Source: Phytopythium helicoides (lineage: Eukaryota > Oomycota > Peronosporomycetes > Pythiales > Pythiaceae). Taken from it: DNA of 64,000 bases. The translations under genes were made by a program, and so were the position numbers. The stretch covers positions 868,001 through 932,000 of the forward strand of contig JANFNE010000012.1 in assembly GCA_024867545.1 (NCBI GenBank). Reading direction: 5' to 3'. Under the pieces are notes generated by a model. That model was given only the letters and a program-made list of their open reading frames with translations, made no database searches and was not told the origin of the DNA. Below are positions 42,243 to 52,013 of the stretch, piece after piece. Position 1 is the stretch's first letter; each line of letters starts with the position of its first letter.

Positions 42243-43016
42243 ACGAGCTACGGGCAGAGGCGCCCGAGTTTCTGCTCATACTGAGTGTGCATCGGTCGGA
42301 AAAGTTCGGTACTTGCAAGGGAGATCGCTCGAGCCGCCGATGTGATGCGCAAAATGCACTTGAAGCTCAAGTCGGCCAGAGCACACGCTTGAGTCGGCAG
42401 AAAGGGGCCGGTGGATGAGAAGGCGCGCGCACATCTGAGCTCCGATCCGACCCCTTGCACGCGCCAGGGCCAGTATTCGATCCAGTTCAGCTCGCCGTCC
42501 ATACTCCGATTTAAGCGTCGCATAGTCAGAACACCTACTACGCAATTATTATTTTACGAGTTATTTTATCCAGTGTTTATTAAAAATGATACATTTGTTT
42601 ATAAGGGGTATTGAATGACCAATGATAATCAATATGGAAAAGTATCTTGAGTGTGCCTCTATCTTCTCTCGACGGTGTGGTGGCTATTGGACGGTGCCAC
42701 GAGCAACTGCGGTTTGTGTGCAGCCAAGAGGCGACGAAGCATCGCCAACGCCGAATAAATTGTGGTGAAGCCGCACTCCTCCGTACCGAATCGCTCCAGT
42801 GGTACTCCGAGTTGTGAGTAGAGGGTTGCTTCGGTTCATGAACCGCTGACGGTGTTTCCAAATGGACTCGAAAATCACATCTATATTTGCATGACACTAC
42901 ACTACACGGCTGCCTTCCACGCGAGCGAGACTGGCAACTAACAACAAGTTTCGGGCTCATGCGAGCATCGCATATACCGCAATTCGATTCTCGTTGAAAC
43001 CGCGCACAAAAAAGAG
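42243..43016. other. Intergenic in IR1 left arm
   Basis: Shared 3' flank of PG7 and upstream region of the FRE2 fragment; mirror of 46302-47075. AT-rich near 42540-42610; no gene recognised. Confidence 0.4.
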
Positions 43017-44117
43017 TTAGCAAATGCCGCTCGGCTCGCCACTGCAGCTGCCGTCGTCATCAGCAGTGACAGTGATGTCCGAGAACGTCCAGTCCGACGC
43101 CACTGACGAGTCGATCAGAATGTCGTACAGCGTGTCGGCCGTGCCGGTCAGGCTGTCGATGGTGATTCCCGTGATGGTCACCTTGCTCGTGGCCGAACCC
43201 GTGTAGCCTCCCTTCGACTTGCTGTAGTCACCGTGGATCACAATCGCGTTCTCGACATTCGACAGCGAGTTGCCCGAGTATGTCACGTCCTCCACAGCAC
43301 CGTACTCGTCGATAATAGTCTTGATCCGGATACCGTTGACACTGTCAATGATCTTGTTGTTCTTGACCGTCAGACCGCTGACCGTGTCGGACGAAGAGAC
43401 GGAGGAGCCGCCAATTGACCCGATCGAGATACCGTGTCCACCACTGCACGTGTTGCTGGAGAAGACGGTGTTGGTCGAAGATTGCATCGCCAAGCAGTCA
43501 TCCTGGTTGTAGATGGTGTTTCCAGTGATGGTGACGTCCGTGTTCTTGCTGAGATCGAAGCCGTCCGTGTTCTTGGCAACGTCATCACCGTCGCTCGAGT
43601 CAAGCGTCAAACCGCTGATAGTCGTGCTCTCACAGCTGACAAGGCTGAAGGTGCGGTAGGGCGAGTTCTTGATGGTGAATCCCGACACCGTCGAGCTCAG
43701 CACCTTCTCCATGCGGAAAAACACCGGTCGGTCGATCGAGTCGTCGTCCGCGTACTTCTCCCAGTACCACGATCCTTGTCCGTCGAGCGTGCCGCTTCCC
43801 TTGACAGTGAGGTCGGAGCCCGTGAGCAGGATAAGTGGGCCCTCCCACTCCTCCTCGCCGAACGTCGTGGTTCCCGTGAACTCGATGGTGGCGCCGGACT
43901 TGACATCGCTGAGGTCGAGCGTGACTCCCTTGGGGACGGTGAGCGAGCTGATGGTGATGGTACTGCAGGAGGAGACGTCGGTGCCGGACGTGTATGTTCC
44001 AGAGAGCGTGCAACTACTGCTGGACTCGTTTTCCTGTCGCATCATGGGTGTGGCGTTGACCGTGGCCGTACCGACGAAGGCGATGAGAGCGAAGAAAGTG
44101 GGGCAGAAGGGCTTCAT
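43017..44117 (-). CDS. Polygalacturonase PG7 (GH28)
   Basis: 366 aa from MKPFCPTFFALIAFVGTATVNA. Motifs NTDGFDL, QDDC, GGHGISIG and NGIRIK are intact. The protein appears identical to PG8 (45201-46301, opposite strand). Sequence upstream of about position -16 is unrelated to PG8's, so the two identical enzymes have separate promoters. Confidence 0.93.
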   Translation of the reverse strand: MKPFCPTFFALIAFVGTATVNATPMMRQENESSSSCTLSGTYTSGTDVSSCSTITISSLTVPKGVTLDLSDVKSGATIEFTGTTTFGEEEWEGPLILLTGSDLTVKGSGTLDGQGSWYWEKYADDDSIDRPVFFRMEKVLSSTVSGFTIKNSPYRTFSLVSCESTTISGLTLDSSDGDDVAKNTDGFDLSKNTDVTITGNTIYNQDDCLAMQSSTNTVFSSNTCSGGHGISIGSIGGSSVSSSDTVSGLTVKNNKIIDSVNGIRIKTIIDEYGAVEDVTYSGNSLSNVENAIVIHGDYSKSKGGYTGSATSKVTITGITIDSLTGTADTLYDILIDSSVASDWTFSDITVTADDDGSCSGEPSGIC

Positions 44118-44155
44118 CCTTGGTGTTGGGGCTTGGAATGGACCTGGGAAATTCT

Positions 44156-44162
44156 GGAATGA
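44156..44162 (-). promoter_or_regulatory. Initiator TCATTCC of PG7
   Basis: TCATTCCAGAATTTCCC about 40 bp before the ATG, outside the IR1 arm. Confidence 0.5.
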
Positions 44163-45138
44163 ACCGTCGTGGTCGTTTATTGCGACCCCACTTGCATGTT
44201 GATCTTCGATAGTCGAACTAAGGGGAGGTAGCAAACAGTAGAGGTCAGTCAGCTACGGGAGATCTTGCCCACGTCTTTCGAATGGGTCATCACGACTGGC
44301 TGTTCTCAGATCCATATCGCATGGTTGCAGGTCGCTTAAACGCGGCAATGTACATATTGGTGTTACCTAGCTCCTCTGTACTTTGCATGACCAAATTCAG
44401 CGTTGGAGATTGTTGAAGAGCGCGCCTCCAGAGCGATCCTGTCGATTTCGCGCAAAACATCCGAATTTCATCGCCCTGGAATCGCCCACCAGCGTGGATC
44501 GCAACAGAGCCACGAAAAAATTGCAATTCATGACAGCCAAAGGGTCCGAGCGTGAATGCATCGTATACCAACTGTATATCTGTTTAGACAGGGCGGTCCG
44601 GCTCACAGCAGATGACGTTTTGTCGTGACCACAACCGTTCCCATGCTCGTCAATGAGTGCCATCCCATCTTGGCCGATCCATTTTGTGTCCCAGAGCCAC
44701 AAACAGCGGCAACACCAAAGTCCTCTTCAATCAAAGATACAGGGCGGGCGCGTTCTTGAATCTTGCTTGATCGTAGGAGAGCTCTTCGTGCAAAACAGGC
44801 GGCTCCTTTCGCTAATTGACTTGCAGCGCGGCTGTCGGTGGAAGTAGACGTTTGTTCAGAGTGTCTGGCTACCACGATTGTAATTGATGGACAGGTGCTT
44901 GAGACGAAAGATTGTGCGTGCACCAGACAGCTTCATCCTGAATGCATTGATCGTTGACTCCTCGTAGAGGATCACAATGGCATTCACAGTATTCACTGAG
45001 CGGTGAGGGATTGTTTTGGTTCTGGTGAAGCTCTCGCTTTTATCAAAGATCCCCACTGAGACCAGCCATCAGTGCTCCTCTTGGGTTGCAGTCAATCATA
45101 TAGGCATCAAGAAATACCTGAAGCAAGTTGTCAAAGTC

Positions 45139-45145
45139 TCATTCT
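45139..45145 (+). promoter_or_regulatory. Initiator TCATTCT of PG8
   Basis: TCATTCTTCAATTTTCTC about 60 bp before the ATG; not homologous in context to the PG7 promoter. Confidence 0.5.
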
Positions 45146-45200
45146 TCAATTTTCTCAGCAAACGACAATTGGTCTCCACAAGCTAGCCCCAACACCAAGG

Positions 45201-46301
45201 ATGAAGCCCTTCTGCCCCACTTTCTTCGCTCTCATCGCCTTCGTCGGTACGGCCACGGTCAACGCCACACCCATGATGCGACAGGAAAACGAGTCCAGTA
45301 GTAGCTGCACACTCTCTGGAACATACACCTCCGGTACCGACGTCTCCTCCTGCAGTACTATCACCATCAGCTCGCTCACCGTCCCCAAGGGAGTCACACT
45401 CGACCTCAGTGATGTCAAGTCCGGCGCTACTATCGAGTTCACGGGAACCACGACGTTCGGTGAGGAGGAGTGGGAGGGCCCGCTTATCCTGCTCACGGGC
45501 TCCGACCTCACCGTGAAGGGAAGCGGCACGCTTGATGGACAAGGATCGTGGTACTGGGAGAAGTACGCGGACGACGACTCGATCGACCGACCGGTGTTTT
45601 TCCGCATGGAGAAGGTGCTGAGCTCGACGGTGTCGGGGTTCACCATCAAGAACTCTCCCTACCGCACCTTCAGCCTTGTCAGCTGCGAGAGCACGACTAT
45701 CAGCGGTCTGACGCTTGACTCGAGCGACGGTGATGACGTTGCCAAGAACACCGACGGTTTCGACCTCAGCAAGAACACGGACGTCACCATCACTGGAAAC
45801 ACCATCTACAACCAGGATGACTGCTTGGCGATGCAATCTTCGACCAACACCGTCTTCTCCAGCAACACGTGCAGTGGTGGACACGGTATCTCGATCGGGT
45901 CAATTGGCGGCTCCTCCGTCTCTTCGTCCGACACGGTCAGCGGTCTGACGGTCAAGAACAACAAGATCATTGACAGTGTCAACGGTATCCGGATCAAGAC
46001 TATTATCGACGAGTACGGTGCTGTGGAGGACGTGACATACTCGGGCAACTCGCTGTCGAATGTCGAGAACGCGATTGTGATCCACGGTGACTACAGCAAG
46101 TCGAAGGGAGGCTACACGGGTTCGGCCACGAGCAAGGTGACCATCACGGGAATCACCATCGACAGCCTGACCGGCACGGCCGACACGCTGTACGACATTC
46201 TGATCGACTCGTCAGTGGCGTCGGACTGGACGTTCTCGGACATCACTGTCACTGCTGATGACGACGGCAGCTGCAGTGGCGAGCCGAGCGGCATTTGCTA
46301 A
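45201..46301 (+). CDS. Polygalacturonase PG8 (GH28)
   Basis: 366 aa, identical in translation to PG7, with scattered synonymous differences (for example around 45300-45540). The start is MKPFC; codons upstream to 45072 are in frame but non-homologous and lack a signal peptide. The next gene is FRE2, about 850 bp downstream on the same strand. Confidence 0.93.
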   Translation: MKPFCPTFFALIAFVGTATVNATPMMRQENESSSSCTLSGTYTSGTDVSSCSTITISSLTVPKGVTLDLSDVKSGATIEFTGTTTFGEEEWEGPLILLTGSDLTVKGSGTLDGQGSWYWEKYADDDSIDRPVFFRMEKVLSSTVSGFTIKNSPYRTFSLVSCESTTISGLTLDSSDGDDVAKNTDGFDLSKNTDVTITGNTIYNQDDCLAMQSSTNTVFSSNTCSGGHGISIGSIGGSSVSSSDTVSGLTVKNNKIIDSVNGIRIKTIIDEYGAVEDVTYSGNSLSNVENAIVIHGDYSKSKGGYTGSATSKVTITGITIDSLTGTADTLYDILIDSSVASDWTFSDITVTADDDGSCSGEPSGIC

Positions 46302-47075
46302 CTCTTTTTTGTGCGCGGTTTCAACGAGAATCGAATTGCGGTATATGCGATGCTCGCATGAGCCCGAAACTTGTTGTTAGTTGCCAGTCTCGCTCGCGTG
46401 GAAGGCAGCCGTGTAGTGTAGTGTCATGCAAATATAGATGTGATTTTCGAGTCCATTTGGAAACACCGTCAGCGGTTCATGAACCGAAGCAACCCTCTAC
46501 TCACAACTCGGAGTACCACTGGAGCGATTCGGTACGGAGGAGTGCGGCTTCACCACAATTTATTCGGCGTTGGCGATGCTTCGTCGCCTCTTGGCTGCAC
46601 ACAAACCGCAGTTGCTCGTGGCACCGTCCAATAGCCACCACACCGTCGAGAGAAGATAGAGGCACACTCAAGATACTTTTCCATATTGATTATCATTGGT
46701 CATTCAATACCCCTTATAAACAAATGTATCATTTTTAATAAACACTGGATAAAATAACTCGTAAAATAATAATTGCGTAGTAGGTGTTCTGACTATGCGA
46801 CGCTTAAATCGGAGTATGGACGGCGAGCTGAACTGGATCGAATACTGGCCCTGGCGCGTGCAAGGGGTCGGATCGGAGCTCAGATGTGCGCGCGCCTTCT
46901 CATCCACCGGCCCCTTTCTGCCGACTCAAGCGTGTGCTCTGGCAGACTTGAGCTACAAGTGCGATTTGCGCATCACATCGGTGGCTCGAGCGATCTCCCT
47001 TGCAAGTACCGAACTTTTCCGACCGATGCACACTCAGTATGAGCAGAAACTCGGGCGCCTCTGCCCGTAGCTCGT
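46302..47075. other. Intergenic between PG8 and FRE2 (IR1 right arm)
   Basis: Mirror of 42243-43016 with a few substitutions (e.g. near 46950-46980); no gene recognised. Confidence 0.4.
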
Positions 47076-47082
47076 TCATTCC
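47076..47082 (+). promoter_or_regulatory. Initiator TCATTCC of FRE2
   Basis: TCATTCCTCTATTTTCCC, 74 bp before the ATG; duplicated at 42236-42242 for the FRE2 fragment. Confidence 0.5.
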
Positions 47083-47149
47083 TCTATTTTCCCTCCTGTG
47101 ACCACTCCAGCGAGAAGGACCAACTCCTAGTGAGTTACAGCGAGTAGCT

Positions 47150-49504
47150 ATGGCTCCCAACGCTGCCAACACCCCAAATCCTGACGTTCACTTCGCTGTC
47201 GTCAAGACTCCGGAGGAGTCGAAGAACTTCTCGCAGCCGAATCGTCAGTCATTTGGTGCATCTCCATGGTCAAACAATCTCGGATTCGTCGGTAACGCAG
47301 CGCAGTTCCTCATCTACGCAACCATCTTCGTGTACGTGTTCGGCCAATTCTTCTACTTCTCGGCCAACTACACCGACCTAAGCACCACCATCGGCACGTG
47401 GTATGGCGTCGCTGCCACGACGACTGGAGGTGGAGGTGGTGGTGGCTCCAAGACTGCTGCGACTGGTCACCGCGAAATGGTACTCCCGACCTACTTCTTT
47501 TTCTTCACGGTGCTCCCCGTGGTTGCCGCCGTGCTGCTCTTCGAGTTCCTGCGCCACTACAATGTGCGTCAAATCTCGTCTGGCGTGATCCTCAAGACGG
47601 CGCTAGTGCTGCGTCGTAAGCCGGGCGCATTTGGTCGTGTGTCGTCCAAGAGTTTTGGCGAGCTGCTGTTCCTGCTTGCTCTCGTCGGAGGCAACGTGTA
47701 CGTGTTCCAGTACTACTACCGCGCGCGCTACGAGCGCATGTCAGCCAAGTCTGGTTCACTCGACTTTGACGGGTACCTAAACGTCATTGCACTGACGTTC
47801 GGCTTTGTGTGCATCTTCAATCTGGCGTTCTTGTTCCTGCCGGCGACGCGCAACTGTGTATGGATGGAGTTCCTCAACATCTCGTACGCCAATGGCGTCA
47901 AGTACCACAAATGGATCGGTGTGATGACGATTGGCACGGCGCTACTGCACTGCATCGGGTACTACTGGACTTGGATCCGTCAGAGCAAATGGATCGAGGA
48001 GGCGCTGCCGTGCTTCGACTGCGACGTTGGGTCGGAGGGCAAGGACCCGTGGATGAACTTCCTCGGACTCATCGCACTCATCGCGTTCCTCGCCATCGGT
48101 GCCACGTCCTTCTCCTGGGTGCGCCGCCGCATGTACAACACATTTTACTTTGTGCATCACATGTTCGTCATCGGCACCATCTTCGCTGTGCTTCATTGGA
48201 ACCCGATTCTCATGTGGATCCTGCCAACCTTTATCCTGTACGTGATCAGCCGGTCGCTGTCGAGCTCGAACGGGTTCACCCCCGTGGCTGTCAAGGAGTT
48301 CACGACGCTGGGTGATGACGTCGTGAAAGTGACACTGGCTCGTTCCATCACGCGCGCGGGACACTTCAAGGTCGGACAGTTCGTGTACCTGAACGTGCCG
48401 GCTATCTCAAAGCTCCAGTGGCACGCCTTCACGATCGCATCATCCCCGCGCTCGAGCTCCGACTCGCTCACGATCCTGCTCAAGTCACTAGGCGACTGGA
48501 CCGCAGAGCTCGTCGAGTACACCAACACGTGCAAGACCAACAATGTGCTGCCAGTCGTGTACATGGACGCGTTCTACGGCGCATCGCTCGAGATGTACGA
48601 CGAGTACTCGACCGTGTGTCTGGTGGGGGGCGGCATCGGCGCAACCCCCATGTTCGCCATCCTCGAGGACATGGTGTGTAAGCTGGCGAGCGGCGCGCCG
48701 ATGAACCAGAAGGTGCACTTCGTGTTCACGTTCCGCGAACTGACACTGCTGGAGGAGCTGCATCCGGTCTTGATGCAGATCAAGGAGCTGGATCCGCAGG
48801 AGCAGTACTTCGTGCTCGACTTTTACCTCACGCGCGCGCCGACAAACGCGCAGCTGGACGCATCAATTGACCACGAACGACTCGCGGGGAAGCCGCACGT
48901 GCTCGCAACACGCTACGACACGAGTGTGAGCAAGGTGGCTCCCGTCGCCTTCTCCGAACCGTTGCGCTCGCGCACCAACAAGTCGCTCATGTACATCACG
49001 GCGTTCTTCGCCATCTGCCTCGTGCTGACGATCGTCAAGTACGGCGCCAAGGTCACGGGGACGCACGCCAACTTGTGGCCGCTGCAGAACTTTGTCGAGA
49101 TCTCGCTCGTCTTCGTCGTTGTCGCGCTCGTGGTGTACGTGTTCGTGTTCGTTGAGCGCCGCGCACGTGTGTCGCAGGACTACTCAAGTGCGTACGGTGC
49201 TTTTGCTGGCGGAGGGGTCCAGACCCCGACGAGCGGCAAGCCGTACTCGAGCGATGTCCACAGCTTCCGCGACCTTGTGGCCGAGTACGCGGTCAAGGTT
49301 GGTCAGCGACCCGATATGCAGACCGTGATGAGTGCCGTGCTGCACAGCCACGACCGCTTCAAGGGCATGCACCCTGGTGCCGGCAACGGCGTCGTGGGTG
49401 TCTTCATTTCTGGTCCTGGCGCGCTCAAGAAGGCGACGGAACGGGCGATCGCCGTGCTCGGTGCAAGCCACTTCGACCAACATGAGGAACAGTTCGAGCT
49501 GTAA
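47150..49504 (+). CDS. FRE2, ferric reductase/NADPH oxidase-like flavocytochrome
   Basis: Single exon, 784 aa, paralogue of FRE1 with the same domain order. Bis-haem His pairs are in KYHKWIGVMTIGTALLHC and FYFVHHMFVIGTIFAVLHW, the nucleotide-binding motif is GGGIGATP, and the C-terminus is HDQHEEQFEL-like (FDQHEEQFEL). The FAD motif reads HAFT instead of FRE1's HPFT. A Gly-rich loop (TTGGGGGGGSK) lies in the first extracytoplasmic segment. The codon usage is much more GC-rich than FRE1's. Its first about 80 codons are duplicated in IR1 and its last about 80 in IR2, leaving this as the only complete copy. Confidence 0.88.
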   Translation: MAPNAANTPNPDVHFAVVKTPEESKNFSQPNRQSFGASPWSNNLGFVGNAAQFLIYATIFVYVFGQFFYFSANYTDLSTTIGTWYGVAATTTGGGGGGGSKTAATGHREMVLPTYFFFFTVLPVVAAVLLFEFLRHYNVRQISSGVILKTALVLRRKPGAFGRVSSKSFGELLFLLALVGGNVYVFQYYYRARYERMSAKSGSLDFDGYLNVIALTFGFVCIFNLAFLFLPATRNCVWMEFLNISYANGVKYHKWIGVMTIGTALLHCIGYYWTWIRQSKWIEEALPCFDCDVGSEGKDPWMNFLGLIALIAFLAIGATSFSWVRRRMYNTFYFVHHMFVIGTIFAVLHWNPILMWILPTFILYVISRSLSSSNGFTPVAVKEFTTLGDDVVKVTLARSITRAGHFKVGQFVYLNVPAISKLQWHAFTIASSPRSSSDSLTILLKSLGDWTAELVEYTNTCKTNNVLPVVYMDAFYGASLEMYDEYSTVCLVGGGIGATPMFAILEDMVCKLASGAPMNQKVHFVFTFRELTLLEELHPVLMQIKELDPQEQYFVLDFYLTRAPTNAQLDASIDHERLAGKPHVLATRYDTSVSKVAPVAFSEPLRSRTNKSLMYITAFFAICLVLTIVKYGAKVTGTHANLWPLQNFVEISLVFVVVALVVYVFVFVERRARVSQDYSSAYGAFAGGGVQTPTSGKPYSSDVHSFRDLVAEYAVKVGQRPDMQTVMSAVLHSHDRFKGMHPGAGNGVVGVFISGPGALKKATERAIAVLGASHFDQHEEQFEL

Positions 49505-50025
49505 ATGGCCTGTTATCGCGGTGGCCACTCCAAAGCTTCCTTGAGACCTTGAAGAAAAGAGCCACACTTCATATGACTGGGATGCTATTACGCCTGGTCA
49601 AATAGCTCTCGGCACTAAGCAGCTCGCTCCAGACCACGGGGGTAATGAACCAAATACACCTGTCAGTATCATCATCATTCAGCACCACCACCACCGCCAC
49701 CACCATAGCTCACTCTCCACTCGCTTCGGCGCTGCATGGTCACACAAATGACATGTAGCAAGAAGGGATCAAATGCAGAAAAAAAGATATCAGGAAAGGC
49801 TGAACCAGCGAGATGAAGATGGCTTCAACTTGACATCAGTCAGTCTACCAGGCAGCGAATCTCCAAACCATCCATTGCCACCAATCCATCGATAGCCACA
49901 GCACTCTTGATATCTATGATTTGCTGAGCTCAGTGCACCCTACTCTCCCATAGCACTGCATCACAAACTCACAACTCCCCGCCATGCCTCGTTCCATCGC
50001 GTTGCTCTCCACTGCTTCGCGTCGC
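49505..50025. other. Intergenic, FRE2 3' flank and fragment 1 3' flank
   Basis: Includes a CAC/CCA trinucleotide-rich tract (about 49680-49710) and a sequence at about 49800-49835 resembling the stem-loop flank found beside the intact PGs. No gene recognised. Confidence 0.4.
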
Positions 50026-50303
50026 TTAGCAGATGCCGCTGGGCTGACCCTTGCAACTGCCCTGCGATGTGGCAGACACCGTGATTCCAAAGAATAACCA
50101 GCTCGATACCACCGAGGACGACACGAGAATGTCGTAGAGCGTGGTGGCAGTCCCCGACAGCCCGCTGATGGTGATGCCCTTGATGGTCACCAAGCTCGTG
50201 GCTGTACCCGTGTAACCCTGCGCGGTCTTGGAGTAGTCACCGTGGATCACGATCGCATTCTGCACGTTGGTGAGGGTGTTGCTGATATACTTGACAGCAG
50301 TTC
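50026..50303 (-). pseudogene. Truncated polygalacturonase 3' fragment 1
   Basis: Only the last about 90 codons of a PG remain (VKYISNTLTNVQNAIVIHGDYSK ... GQPSGIC, stop at 50026-50028). The catalytic NTD, DD, GHG and RIK segments are missing, and the sequence upstream of about 50303 is unrelated. The frame has no stop despite loss of function. Mirrored at 55200-55468. Confidence 0.9.
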
Positions 50304-50924
50304 AGGTGTGTATCGGATCTGAAAGCGAGGTGTGCACTTGCCGCATACTAGTTGACCTAGTCACCCGTTGGCCAGCATTGTCATCATTCATCTCGTCAAA
50401 TACATACTTGCTCGAAGTTTTGTTGGAGAACGGAGCTATTCTCCTTGACTTGTCAGTCTAGAGGCGCCCCTATGCGCGGACAATCCCACCAACACGACAA
50501 TTTCCTTCGCAGAGGCCTGCTCGAAGTCTCACTCGACTGTGTTGCCACGCCAAAGTTCGCCTGACCCAGTGACGCATCCTTTTAAGATCATCGACTAACA
50601 TCACACGAAAGTGTAGCGAATTTAGCGAAGCGAATGCAAAGTAAATAAAAAGGACACATGATTGCAAAAAAGAGAAGCCATTGACATGGAATTGAACCAG
50701 CAAGTTGAAGATGGGTTCAACTCGTTGGCAAGCAAAGCCGAAGCTGTAGTACCGACCGACCGACGATACAGTCTACAGTACTCCGCTAAGCTAGTCCATC
50801 CTTCGCTACGACACCCTAGGACCTTGTGCGCAATCGGTGCTCCACAGCACTTCGTCAGAAACTCACACCACTCGCCCACATCACCTCACTCTGCATTGCA
50901 TTGCATTGCATTCCTTCGCTTCGC
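50304..50924. other. Intergenic, PG9 3' flank
   Basis: Contains a perfect stem-loop (50703-50722) and GCATT repeats near 50897-50912. Nearly identical blocks occur at 54570-55199, 59214-59834 and 63476 to the window end. No gene recognised. Confidence 0.5.
50703..50722 (-). other. Conserved stem-loop downstream of PG9
   Basis: Reads AGTTGAACCCATCTTCAACT on the gene strand: 7-bp perfect stem, 6-nt loop, about 200 bp after the PG9 stop. Same element at 54772-54791, 59613-59632 and 63678-63697. May be a 3' UTR or processing element. Confidence 0.5.
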
Positions 50925-52013
50925 TTAGCAGATACCGCTCGGCTCGCCCGAGCAGGATCCCTTCGACGTAGCCGTCACTGTGATACCCGAGAACGTCCAG
51001 TCCGAGACGTCGGCCGACTTGACGAGGATGTCGTAGAGCGTGTCGGCGGTTCCCGAGAGTCCGTCGATGGTGATATCCTTGATGGTCACCAAGCTTGTGG
51101 CCGAACCCGTGTAGCCACCCTTCGACTTGGAGTAGTCGCCGTGGATCACGATCGCATTCTCCACATTCGATAGCGTGTTGCTCGTGTACTTGACGTTCTC
51201 AACGAGGCCGTAGTCTCCCGTGATGGTCTTGATGCGGATGCCGTTGACGCTGTCGATGATCTTGTTACTGGAGACCGTGAGACCGTTGACCGTGTCAGAA
51301 GACGAGACGGACGTGCCACCAATCGAGCCGATCGAGATACCGTGACCACCGCTGCACGTGTTGCCGGAGAAGAGAGTGGTGGTACTCGACTGCATGGCGA
51401 GGCAGTCGTCCTGGTTGTAGATCTTGTTGTTGGTGATGTTGACACCGGTGTTGCCACTGAGATCGAAGCCGTCCGTGTTCTTAGCGAGATCGTCACCCGC
51501 GCTCGAGTCGAGTGTGAGGCCATTGACCAAGGTCTTCTGGCAGTCGACGAGGCTGAATGTGCGGTAGGGGGAGTTCTTGATGGTGAATCCCGACACGGTC
51601 GAGCTGATGACCTTCTCCATGCGGAAGAAGACAGGACGCGAGATAGAGTCATCAGCCGCGAACTTGTTCCAGTACCACGATCCTTGTCCATCGAGCGTGC
51701 CGGTACCCTTGACAGTAAGGTCCGTGCCGGTGAGCAGGATAAGCGGTCCGTCCCACTCCTCCTCGCCGAACGTCGTGGTTCCCGTGAACTCGATGGTGGC
51801 TCCGGACTTGACATCGCTCAGGTCGAGAGTGACGCCAGCGGGGACCGTGAGCGATCCGATGGTGATGGTGGTGCAGGTCGAGACGTCGGTGCCGGACGTG
51901 TATGTTCCGGTGAGTGTGCATGTGCTGGCGTCTGCTTCTTGGTGCACCATGGGAGCGGCGTTGACGGTGGCGAGCGCAGCGAATGCGATGACGATGGGAG
52001 CGAAGAGCTTCAT
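50925..52013 (-). CDS. Polygalacturonase PG9 (GH28)
   Basis: 362 aa: signal peptide MKLFAPIVIAFAALATVNA, then NTD at 179-181, DD at 202-203, H224 in GHG and RIK at 260-262. Translation identical to PG10. The gene is headed by a leader rich in CCAA repeats and by a TCATTCC initiator. Confidence 0.94.
   Translation of the reverse strand: MKLFAPIVIAFAALATVNAAPMVHQEADASTCTLTGTYTSGTDVSTCTTITIGSLTVPAGVTLDLSDVKSGATIEFTGTTTFGEEEWDGPLILLTGTDLTVKGTGTLDGQGSWYWNKFAADDSISRPVFFRMEKVISSTVSGFTIKNSPYRTFSLVDCQKTLVNGLTLDSSAGDDLAKNTDGFDLSGNTGVNITNNKIYNQDDCLAMQSSTTTLFSGNTCSGGHGISIGSIGGTSVSSSDTVNGLTVSSNKIIDSVNGIRIKTITGDYGLVENVKYTSNTLSNVENAIVIHGDYSKSKGGYTGSATSLVTIKDITIDGLSGTADTLYDILVKSADVSDWTFSGITVTATSKGSCSGEPSGIC

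Larger units (their letters stand above)
41926..44133 (-). repeat. IR1 left arm (inverted copy of 45185-47392)
   Basis: About 2208 bp, near identical in reverse complement to 45185-47392, covering PG7, its 3' flank, the FRE2 promoter region and the first about 80 FRE2 codons. Both arms have the same length within the precision of hand alignment. Inner edge lies 16 bp upstream of the PG ATG. Confidence 0.93.
44134..45184. other. IR1 spacer with two unrelated divergent promoters
   Basis: 1051 bp between the IR1 arms, unique on both sides. It carries the PG7 initiator at its left edge and the PG8 initiator at its right edge; no gene recognised. Confidence 0.5.
45185..47392 (+). repeat. IR1 right arm
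   Basis: Counterpart of 41926-44133; begins just before the PG8 ATG and ends inside FRE2 codon about 81 (after ACCACCATC). Confidence 0.93.

Noticed and set aside
50680..50725. GGTTCAATTCC, a tRNA B-box-like sequence in the PG 3' flanks
   Set aside because: No matching A box, acceptor stem or cloverleaf could be drawn around it in any of the copies.
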